Shown: positions 38,487-44,148 of the stretch, piece after piece
Position numbering within the stretch: position 1 is the stretch's first letter
Layout of the letters: each line of letters starts with the position of its first letter
Virus record (IMG/VR): IMGVR_UViG_3300045242_000147
Location: 1 to 44,546 of that record
Length of the DNA stretch: 44,546 bases
Direction: 5' to 3' (one strand)
DNA from: a virus
Notes under the pieces: generated by a model
Told to the model about the DNA's origin: nothing
Database searches by the model: none
Seen by the model: the letters and a program-made list of their open reading frames with translations, nothing else
Made by a program: the position numbers and the translations under genes

Positions 38487-38767
38487 TTGCCCGCCTTAGC
38501 TGCCTGTTTGAGCAGCGACTCAGGCGCGGGGAACGTGACCTCGAACGTGACGGTGCGCTCCTCCTTGTCCACGCGGAGGATGCCGTTGAGCTTGTCCTCC
38601 GGGCCGACGAACACGAAGGCTGTATCGCCCGTGCGGATGGTTTTCCACGTCATCTCGTGCGTGTCGGGATCGGGAATCTCCATGTAGCCCGAGAGCGTCG
38701 TGAACGCCACGTCGTCGCGGTCGTTCAGACCGAGCAGATCGCGGAGCGCGTCGATTGTCTCCATCAC
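38483..38767 (-). CDS. Uncharacterised early protein, 94 aa
   Basis: ATG at 38767 shares a base with the leader stop (TGATG), and the leader supplies GGAGGTGATG as ribosome site. The protein METIDALRDLLGLNDRDDVAFTT... reads as a beta-rich core (ISGYMEIPDP-like region, TGDTAFVFVGPEDKLNGILRVDKEERTVTFEVTF). It ends with a short basic helix. The pattern resembles an SH3- or OB-like small domain; there is no firm match. Confidence 0.55.
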   Translation of the reverse strand: MMETIDALRDLLGLNDRDDVAFTTLSGYMEIPDPDTHEMTWKTIRTGDTAFVFVGPEDKLNGILRVDKEERTVTFEVTFPAPESLLKQAAKAGK

Positions 38768-38859
38768 GCATCACCTCCTCTCGACGGCCAGCGAGCGCCG
38801 TCGGTCGAAGTGTCGCACCGTGGCGGCGGAGTAGCGGCAGAAGGGTCAGGCTGAGACAC
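38764..38859 (-). CDS. 31-aa leader ORF B (repeat family)
   Basis: GTG at 38859 lies inside the end of the preceding gene. The peptide MSQPDPSAATPPPRC...RGGDA has the TCT-GCC-GCT element at codons 7-9. It shares length and DNA (57-bp repeat) with the leader at 36370. It ends with TGATG onto the 94-aa gene. Confidence 0.55.
   Translation of the reverse strand: MSQPDPSAATPPPRCDTSTDGARWPSRGGDA
38771..38827 (-). repeat. 57-bp leader repeat, copy 2
   Basis: Second copy of the repeat at 36380-36436 (52/57 identical). Differences are single bases at five sites. It holds the ribosome site of the 94-aa gene. Confidence 0.75.
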
Positions 38860-39049
38860 GCTCGGCCTCCGGGTCGAAGGTTGGAGTGACGGGCAGTCGT
38901 TTGTCGCCCCACGGACGCGACGGCACCCAGCTAGTCGTCGGGTGCTTTGCGGGCGGCAGAAAGCAAGCCCGACAGCGCCCCCGATTGAACCAGCGCCGAA
39001 GCGGCATGAACGTGTGAGGGCTGACGCAGTTCTCGCCATCAGCAGACAT
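38846..39049 (-). CDS. Small Cys/Pro-rich early protein, 67 aa
   Basis: ATG at 39049. The protein MSADGENCVSPHTFMPLRRWFNRGRCRACFLPPAKHP has Cys at 8, CRAC near 29 and His 12 and 36, possibly a zinc site. Trp/Pro-rich end. It overlaps the zinc-ribbon gene upstream and the leader ORF downstream. Unknown function; similar small proteins with CxxC-x-x-P-x-K-H patterns are common in actinophage early operons. Confidence 0.55.
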   Translation of the reverse strand: MSADGENCVSPHTFMPLRRWFNRGRCRACFLPPAKHPTTSWVPSRPWGDKRLPVTPTFDPEAERVSA

Positions 39050-39311
39050 CTGCGGGCCTTTCCTCGGGGTAGAAGCGCCACCGCTCGTCGTCGTTCTCGT
39101 TCCACAGATGGCGCGGGTTCACATTCGCATCGTCGGCCGGACACGGATCGCGGGTGCATACGATTTCGAGCGGTGCGCTGCGACCGCGGGGGTTCATCAT
39201 CCGGTCGCACTCAGGGCACGGCAGCGGCGTCCAGCATGACTCCTCGCACCGAGACGGCGTGTACGCGGCAACCTCATCGTTACGACCCGATGGGGGCGTG
39301 AGTGAACTCAC
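39039..39311 (-). CDS. Small zinc-ribbon protein, 90 aa
   Basis: CEESCWTPLPCPECDRMMNPRG and IVCTRDPCPADD carry six or more cysteines, suitable for one or two zinc sites. Residues about 12-16 (NDEVAAYTP) include a GTT-GCC-GCG variant of the shared element, the first (most upstream) in the row. GTG at 39311 has AGGTGG at 4 nt. The 91 nt before it hold no gene. Confidence 0.6.
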   Translation of the reverse strand: MSSLTPPSGRNDEVAAYTPSRCEESCWTPLPCPECDRMMNPRGRSAPLEIVCTRDPCPADDANVNPRHLWNENDDERWRFYPEERPADVC

Positions 39312-39402
39312 GCGACCACCTGCCGGCAGCGCCCAATCAGGCGGTGACTTTCAGTCTTTACGCCACGCTGGCACCCTGACGCCTTTCGTGCCCGGAGACT
39401 CA

Positions 39403-39609
39403 CTAGCGCCCGTGCCTGATCTGATGCACACGCGCCGGCGATAAGCCCGTCGCCCGTGCCACTTCACGCACCGACGAGAGCTCGAGTGCAGCCCGAATTG
39501 AGGCGTCCCGGTGTCTGCTCGCGCTGGTCGCCTGCTCTGCTGCTCGAGCGACACGCCGCAGTCTTTTGCGCTTTTCTGCTCTCGTCTCGGTGCTTAGGGA
39601 ACTAGACAC
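39403..39609 (-). CDS. Small HTH DNA-binding protein, leaderless, 68 aa
   Basis: A basic N-terminus (TRAEKRKRLRRVARAAEQA) precedes a helix-turn-helix: SSVREVARATGLSPARVHQIRHG (about residues 45-67), with VREVA-x-x-TGLS-x-x-R-V-x-Q-I as helix 2-turn-helix 3. It is likely an early regulator. GTG at 39609 coincides with the predicted transcription start, so a leaderless mRNA is likely; ATG at 39615 lies too near the -10 box. The first codons are the 14-bp repeat shared with the promoter at 28.1 kb. Confidence 0.7.
   Translation of the reverse strand: MSSSLSTETRAEKRKRLRRVARAAEQATSASRHRDASIRAALELSSVREVARATGLSPARVHQIRHGR
39595..39608 (-). promoter_or_regulatory. 14-bp initial-transcript repeat, copy 2 (operator candidate)
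   Basis: TGTCTAGTTCCCTA (minus) is identical to 28115-28102 and lies at the same place relative to the promoter (from about +1 onward). Here it is also coding (second to sixth codons of the HTH gene). Confidence 0.45.
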
Positions 39610-39645
39610 AGGCATCAACCTATCCGCATCCGAGTGGCATGTCAA
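39610..39645 (-). promoter_or_regulatory. Strong sigma70-type promoter for the central early operon
   Basis: TTGACA (39645-39640), a 17-nt spacer and TAGGTT (39622-39617) on the minus strand give a near-consensus promoter. The +1 falls at about 39610-39609, the GTG of the HTH gene. The -35 box overlaps the last codons of the preceding gene. Confidence 0.75.
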
Positions 39646-40001
39646 GCAGCCGCTTCGTCGAGCGCAGCCCGTGCCTGCTCGTCACGCAACCGACCGCGTT
39701 CGATCTTCGCCAGCATCTCCGCCTGCTCTCGCTCACTGCGAGCTCGGTTTGCCTCCGCTGCGTCAAGCGAGACCTGCTCCTCCTCGCGTGCCGAACGCAA
39801 CGCCCGTTTGCGCATCCCCTTATGGCCCCTGCGCGGCTTGCGGATCAGCGTCTCAGGGTGCTCGACGCGCCGGTGCTGCAGTGATGCCTCGCGCCCTTCG
39901 AGCGCCGTTCCGCTGTGGGTCCAATCGGGGCAATGCAGACACAGCGTGATGGTCTGGACGATGTCAGCGGAGGCTTGTAGCTCGGCGCGGAACTGGGCCA
40001 T
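39642..40001 (-). CDS. Coiled-coil protein with Cys/His pair, 119 aa
   Basis: ATG at 40001 is preceded by AGGTAAG; a GTG at 40148 is an alternative start. The first part contains LCLHCPDWTHSG and LQHRRVEHPE, with two Cys and several His in zinc-finger-like spacing. The second half is a charged coiled coil (RSAREEEQVSLDAAEANRARSEREQAEMLAKIERGRLRDEQARAAL). Function unknown; it may join DNA and a partner. The about 145 nt before it hold no other gene. Confidence 0.5.
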   Translation of the reverse strand: MAQFRAELQASADIVQTITLCLHCPDWTHSGTALEGREASLQHRRVEHPETLIRKPRRGHKGMRKRALRSAREEEQVSLDAAEANRARSEREQAEMLAKIERGRLRDEQARAALDEAAA

Positions 40002-40167
40002 CGGCTTACCTGTCGACGGCGCCATCAGGGTAGTACGGAGCGAAGGACGTCGGGCCGTCTGCGGCGACAGCATGCGACGAGACCAAACCAGGCGGGGTCG
40101 TGCCCGATTCTCGGTCTGTGGTTCCTTCGCTCCGATCCGTATGGTCACCAATAGCGCGTCGTCCCGC

Positions 40168-40840
40168 CTACGCGAACCCCATGCACTCCGGGTGCGCCCA
40201 TTGCCCGTACAACCAACTCCGCGAATAGCCTGAGGCGCGGTAGCCGAGCTCGGCCTTGCGCATCTGCTCGTAGGGCGTGAGTCGGTCGGCGCGGTAGACG
40301 TAGTAGACGCCTTTGCCCCACGGACTCGTCATCTGTAGACCACCGTAATGCTGGCTGCCGCCCGAGTCCGGGTCGTTCCAGGCTCCCTCGCCATGATGGA
40401 TGCAAAGCCACAGCCGCAGATGCGGAATGGCTGAATGGGTCAGCGCCCGGTGTCGTGCTGCGAGTCGGCGTTGAAGCCAGCGCCGATCTACCCAATGCAA
40501 GAATGCGAGCGATGTTGTCCTGCGCTCGACGTAAGCCGTGCGTGTCCTCGAGACGCCGGCCTTGTCCTGCCAACGCCAGGCCGATGCGCGTTGCCATGCG
40601 ATCCCGCGTCTGAGCGAACGGACCGCTGCTGCTGCCGTGGTCGAATGGTTTTGCAGATGTCGTTGGTTGCTTGTCTGGTGTGGTGTGAGTGCGATCGTTA
40701 TGGCGAGTAGCCAGCTTAGGATGATCCCGTCTCCCTGTTGGTTTGCTCGTCCTCGGGGTTACAGCCCCGGCGCTCGTGAGTGCGTCTCGTTCCATGCAAG
40801 CACCGCAACGGGCGCCTTTCCTACAGGTGCAGTCTGTCAC
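40168..40840 (-). pseudogene. Transglycosylase (lysozyme-fold) gene with apparent frameshift
   Basis: GTG at 40840 overlaps the upstream stop and opens MTDCTCRKGARCGACMERDALTS, up to about SKPTGRRD (frame 1). In the +1 frame the coding then continues with a membrane helix (IILSWLLAITIALTP), a basic linker, and a transglycosylase domain: LWLCIHHGEGAWND with catalytic Glu, QHYGGLQMTSPWG, TPYEQMRKAELG. TAG is at 40168. The +1 frame has no ATG or GTG before the helix. A 1-nt indel near 40730, an assembly error or +1 frameshifting would join them. A TTG at 40500 could start a domain-only form of 110 aa. Confidence 0.6.
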
Positions 40841-40980
40841 GTCTCGAGTTCGTGTCGCAGCATCGGCATGACCGTCCAGCAGGCCAGGCCGGCGGCGATG
40901 AGGCGCCAGTCATGGCTCCAGAGGCCGAAGAGGGCGCAGAGGGCGGCTTCGATGCGGAGGATGAGAAGGAGGGCGGTCAC
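40837..40980 (-). CDS. Small two-helix membrane protein, 47 aa
   Basis: GTG at 40980 and TGA at 40839-40837 each overlap the neighbouring genes by 4 nt (GTGA both sides). Two hydrophobic stretches (TALLLILRIEAALCALFGLW and LIAAGLACWTVMPML) suggest a helical hairpin in the membrane. With the transglycosylase next to it, a holin-like or wall-access role is conceivable. No family named. Confidence 0.55.
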   Translation of the reverse strand: MTALLLILRIEAALCALFGLWSHDWRLIAAGLACWTVMPMLRHELET

Positions 40981-41210
40981 CAGAATCTCCACCAGCGTCG
41001 CACCGCTTGGGGGCACTCGCGGACGGCTGCCTTGCGAGCAAGATTGCGTGCGTCCTCAACTTCCCAATCGAAGGGCAGATCGAGGATCGGATCGTAGCCA
41101 GGGCGATCCGCTTCGACTATGACTCGCTCTAGCTTGCGGCGGTCAATCAGGCCGAGCGCGTAGCACTCTTTGGCTTTCTCAACGATGGCGTCGCCGGTGA
41201 AGCTAGGCAC
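40977..41210 (-). CDS. Uncharacterised early protein, 77 aa
   Basis: GTG at 41210 is preceded by TTGAGGTC at 6 nt, better than TTG at 41222. The protein PSFTGDAIVEKAKECYALGLIDRRKLERVIVEADRPG is largely helical, with a basic Trp-rich end (VRRWWRFW). It could bind DNA or another early protein; no family match. Confidence 0.55.
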   Translation of the reverse strand: MPSFTGDAIVEKAKECYALGLIDRRKLERVIVEADRPGYDPILDLPFDWEVEDARNLARKAAVRECPQAVRRWWRFW

Positions 41211-41234
41211 GGCTGACCTCAAAGCGCGCGTTGC

Positions 41235-42362
41235 TCATGCTGTCGCTGCGGCCTCCAGCCGCTCCAGCCGGTCGATCAGGTTGCTGGCTTCGTCCTTTGT
41301 GAGGGTGTCGCGGAGCGGCGCCCAGTGAAGGCCGGTCGAGTCGTCTTGCGAGTTCTTGATGAATCCCTCCGGATCGACGTCACGGAGTTTCGCGACTGCC
41401 ATATACAGGTGCTCCGTATGCAGTCGCCCAGCCTCCCGCAACGTCCCGACCAGCACGTTCAGTTTCTTCTTCTGGTCGGCCGTGATCTTTGGTGAGCGCT
41501 TCGTCTGCGTGATCTCCTTGCCGCCGGGTGAGTCGTCGGGGACCGGGACGGGCGAGCCCTCGAACAGGAGGTCGTCGGCTAGCGGGATCGGGGCGGCAGA
41601 GCGGGCGGTGCGCGCTGGCTCAACTACAGGTGTCTCGAGCGCATCCTTGAGTCCCACAGCCTGGGCTAGCCGCGGCGGGATCGGCAGATAGCCCTCCGGG
41701 CCGTTGCCGCTCTCGAGCGCCTGACGACCACCGGACGCAAGCGCCTGGTAGGAGACCTGACAGTCGAGAACCGGCACGACGTAACGGACCGCCTGCCCGT
41801 TGACGTTGCCGCGCCGCTCGACGATCCTGAGCTTCGCCGGCACAAACGGACGGCCCTGCGCGATCCCCTGCACGAGCTCCAGCGAGCCGAGCAGTTCGCG
41901 CGCCGCGTTCTCGCCCTTGCTCTCGAGTCGCCAGCCGAGCAGCGTCGTCAATTCCGGTAGCGCGACGGTGAGCCTGGTGATAAGCGCGCACTTGTCCTCG
42001 CCCTCGGCAGCGCAGATGCATGGTTCGCCGTTCTCTAGTTCGACTCCGTCGCAGCGGCGTTCGACCAACGTGGGCGATGTGCGCAACTCGTAAGACTGGC
42101 GCAAGCTGTAGTTGACTAGGACCAAGACGGGTAGCTCGGCGGTCGACGTCGTGAGTTGGAACTGTCCGCCGGTCGGTGACTCCCACGGCTCCGGCTTGCC
42201 GCCGTACAGGGCTGCGGCTTGCTCGATCAGGCCGACGTCGGGGCTCGTGAGCCGCCAAGTCGAGAGACGCTTCGGCTCGCCTTTCGGTCCCTTCTCACCC
42301 ATGCGGATCCGGCCGGCTTCGCTGAGGCGACGTTGGAGCTCAATCAGCGGCGTAGGACTCAT
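41235..42362 (-). CDS. Recombination directionality factor-like protein (phiC31 gp3 family), 375 aa
   Basis: The N-terminal half matches what I know of gp3-type RDFs of serine-integrase actinophages. LQRRLSEAGRIRMGEK (about residues 7-22) is followed by STWRLTSPDVGLIEQAAALYGGKPEPWESPTGGQFQL, RRCDGVELENGEPCICAAEG (zinc-like Cys set), and ALPELTTLLGWRLESKGENAARELLGSLELV. The last about 80 residues are a separate helical domain (ADQKKKLNVLVGTLREAGRLHTEHLY). No integrase is in the genome, so a replication role is plausible, as suspected for relatives in lytic phages. It overlaps the nuclease gene by 4 nt. Confidence 0.8.
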   Translation of the reverse strand: MSPTPLIELQRRLSEAGRIRMGEKGPKGEPKRLSTWRLTSPDVGLIEQAAALYGGKPEPWESPTGGQFQLTTSTAELPVLVLVNYSLRQSYELRTSPTLVERRCDGVELENGEPCICAAEGEDKCALITRLTVALPELTTLLGWRLESKGENAARELLGSLELVQGIAQGRPFVPAKLRIVERRGNVNGQAVRYVVPVLDCQVSYQALASGGRQALESGNGPEGYLPIPPRLAQAVGLKDALETPVVEPARTARSAAPIPLADDLLFEGSPVPVPDDSPGGKEITQTKRSPKITADQKKKLNVLVGTLREAGRLHTEHLYMAVAKLRDVDPEGFIKNSQDDSTGLHWAPLRDTLTKDEASNLIDRLERLEAAATA

Positions 42363-43180
42363 GCCTGCACGTCGACGATCTCTACGCTTTGGCCAAGGAT
42401 CTTTGAAAGCGGCGCTCCGAAGACGCCACGCGACTCCGACACGGACCAGCGAGCACACTCGACGACATGGCGAAAATAACGGAACACCTGCTCGTCGGTT
42501 CTGACCGGGACAACGAGGTAATCATCAGGGGAGACGACAAGGCAGACGGCCCCATCGACCTCCAGCATCGGCTCATGCTTGGCGCTCTCATCGTAGAGGT
42601 AGTAGCGCTTGCCGCCGGCGTACCGCTGCTCGGACAGGACGCCAACCTCGGTCGCGTGCCGGTAGGCGGCGAGCTGGAGCGCCGTCTCCGGGTACGGGGG
42701 CCGCATCTTGGTCGAGTCCTTACCCTTGTCCGTCGTCTTGATGTCCAGTACGACGCGCTGTCCGTCGATGATTGCGATCGAATCCAGCGTCCCGGCGTAG
42801 CCAGCTTTCGGGTGGTAGCACGGCGCCTCAGCCATCAGAAACTCTGGCTGAAACTCGCTGAGAAAGCGGTCGTATTGCTCGAGCAGCGGCAGGTTCTGCA
42901 CCTCGACTTCGACGGGCTCGCCGAGCGCTCGCGCTTCTGCAGCCCTGTGGATGTCGGTTCCCCGTGCCAGCGCAGCGCCGCTCTTGGCCCAGCGTTGATC
43001 GGCGAGCCATTTGACTGCGCCGTCGCGGTCGCCGTCTTTGAGCATGGCGTCGAGGACGGTGCGGCGGTCGACTGCGGCTTCGGCGGTGGTGCGGACGGCC
43101 CAGTTGACGAGGGCGTCGCTGGTGCCGAGGCCGAGCTTGAGGAGTGTGGTGACGCTCCAGAGCTTGAGCGGTTCGCTCAT
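42359..43180 (-). CDS. RecB/Cas4-like PD-(D/E)XK nuclease, 273 aa
   Basis: RGTDIHRAAEARALG (about residues 74-88) is the G--H motif I. AGYAGTLDSIAII (about 126-138) gives the Asp ligand, and VVLDIKTTDKGKD (about 144-156) the D-x-K core. ETALQLAAYRHAT (about 164-176) is the Q---Y motif. Together these define the Cas4/RecB-like exonuclease group found next to recombination genes of phages. It probably degrades or processes DNA ends in recombination. ATG at 43180 overlaps the previous stop. Confidence 0.85.
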   Translation of the reverse strand: MSEPLKLWSVTTLLKLGLGTSDALVNWAVRTTAEAAVDRRTVLDAMLKDGDRDGAVKWLADQRWAKSGAALARGTDIHRAAEARALGEPVEVEVQNLPLLEQYDRFLSEFQPEFLMAEAPCYHPKAGYAGTLDSIAIIDGQRVVLDIKTTDKGKDSTKMRPPYPETALQLAAYRHATEVGVLSEQRYAGGKRYYLYDESAKHEPMLEVDGAVCLVVSPDDYLVVPVRTDEQVFRYFRHVVECARWSVSESRGVFGAPLSKILGQSVEIVDVQA

Positions 43181-43533
43181 GCGAGCAGATCCAGTCGGCC
43201 GATCCGACCCAGCATGATCGTCTCGGGCGTCGTGACACCGTCGCGTGGCGCACGGTGATCACCGGCCCGAACCTGATCAGTGTCATGGTGACGGTCGCCT
43301 TGGAGATCACGGTAGATCGTCTCTGGCGTAGAGAGACAGACGATCTTCAGGCCAAAGGTATCGCAGTGGTCTGCGATGGCTCTGGTAGCGATGGTGTTGA
43401 CGCCGACGAAATGTTCGGCGAAGGAGCGTTTGCCGTCGGGGAGAGTGGCGATGACGCCGGTCTCATGGCGCTCGGTTGGTGAGACGCGAATCGACCTGAT
43501 GGTTCTGCGCGTTCGGCTACCGCCGTCAGGCAT
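43177..43533 (-). CDS. Uncharacterised early protein, 118 aa
   Basis: The protein begins with an Arg-rich stretch (RTRRTIRSIRVSPTERHETG). IATLPDGKRSFAEHFVGVNTIATRAIADHCDTFGLKIVCLSTPETI could be an alpha/beta core. The end is basic and low-complexity. It overlaps both neighbours by 4-8 nt. No family is recognised. Confidence 0.5.
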   Translation of the reverse strand: MPDGGSRTRRTIRSIRVSPTERHETGVIATLPDGKRSFAEHFVGVNTIATRAIADHCDTFGLKIVCLSTPETIYRDLQGDRHHDTDQVRAGDHRAPRDGVTTPETIMLGRIGRLDLLA

Positions 43534-43726
43534 TGAGCCATTCCTCGAGCGTCCACGGGCTGTTGCGCACGGCCCATGCCCGGTGCGCTCGCATTACCGC
43601 GAGTACCGCCAGTGTGGGTTCGTTCGGCTCGGTCTCCCCGCCCCGACGGCGTGGAATCCGTGGATCCTCTGCGTGTCCGAGAGGTTCCGACGGGATTGAG
43701 GAGACCGAGCCAGCTTGGGGAGTCAT
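43526..43726 (-). CDS. Small early protein, 66 aa
   Basis: ATG at 43726 overlaps the HNH fusion gene stop (ATGA). The protein has a disordered, Pro/Glu-rich first half and a helical end (TLAVLAVMRAHRAWAVRNSPWTLEEWLNA). Probably real from coupling; no known domain. Confidence 0.5.
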   Translation of the reverse strand: MTPQAGSVSSIPSEPLGHAEDPRIPRRRGGETEPNEPTLAVLAVMRAHRAWAVRNSPWTLEEWLNA

Positions 43727-44109
43727 GCCGTCTCCTGCTTTTCACGCTGCTCGAGCAGGCTGAAATCCGGATCGCCAACCCAGCCCGATCTATTGCTGCG
43801 CATGTTGCGCGATTTCCCGGCTAGTTCGGGGTTGAGGCCAGAACCATGCTCGTGATGCCACGCGAAATGATGCCGGCGGCAAAGGTGACGCACACGGAAT
43901 GGATATGCATAGTCATCGTGATGACCAATGATCTCGCCGTAACAGTCTTCGCCGATTTCACATCCAGGTTCCCCCATTCCGAAGAACGCCTGAAGCGCTC
44001 TGCGCACAACTGCTGATTCGGAGCGTTGGTCGCGGCGAGCTAGGTCAGCAACGCGCTGTGCAAGCTCCTCGTCGACCATCGTTACGAGGCGAGCAGTAAG
44101 CGTCTTCAT
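43723..44109 (-). CDS. Ribbon-helix-helix / HNH-like zinc fusion protein, 128 aa
   Basis: Residues about 1-46 are a ribbon-helix-helix DNA-binding unit: TARLVTMVDEELAQRVADLARRDQRSESAVVRRALQAFF. The strand would pair in a dimer, and the S-x-S-x-V-V-R-R-A helix is typical. Residues about 48-90 (PGCEIGEDCYGEIIGHHDDYAYPFRVRHLCRRHHFAWHHEHG) form the small phage HNH-like zinc unit with C--C, HH-D-Y and LC--HH. Such a fusion would direct a nuclease or zinc module to an operator. The predicted mRNA starts at its ATG (leaderless), inside an 8-bp inverted repeat; autoregulation is likely. Confidence 0.75.
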   Translation of the reverse strand: MKTLTARLVTMVDEELAQRVADLARRDQRSESAVVRRALQAFFGMGEPGCEIGEDCYGEIIGHHDDYAYPFRVRHLCRRHHFAWHHEHGSGLNPELAGKSRNMRSNRSGWVGDPDFSLLEQREKQETA

Positions 44110-44144
44110 GCACGCAGATTGCCATAGCGTGCATATCTTGTCAA
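44108..44144 (-). promoter_or_regulatory. Early promoter with operator-like inverted repeat
   Basis: TTGACA (44144-44139), 17-nt spacer and CAATCT (44121-44116, weak -10) place +1 at about 44109, the A of the ATG. A perfect inverted repeat ATGCACGC / GCGTGCAT (44108-44115 and 44127-44134, 11-nt gap) brackets the -10 box. The first gene encodes a ribbon-helix-helix protein, so repressor binding here is a good guess. Confidence 0.6.
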
Positions 44145-44148
44145 GGGG

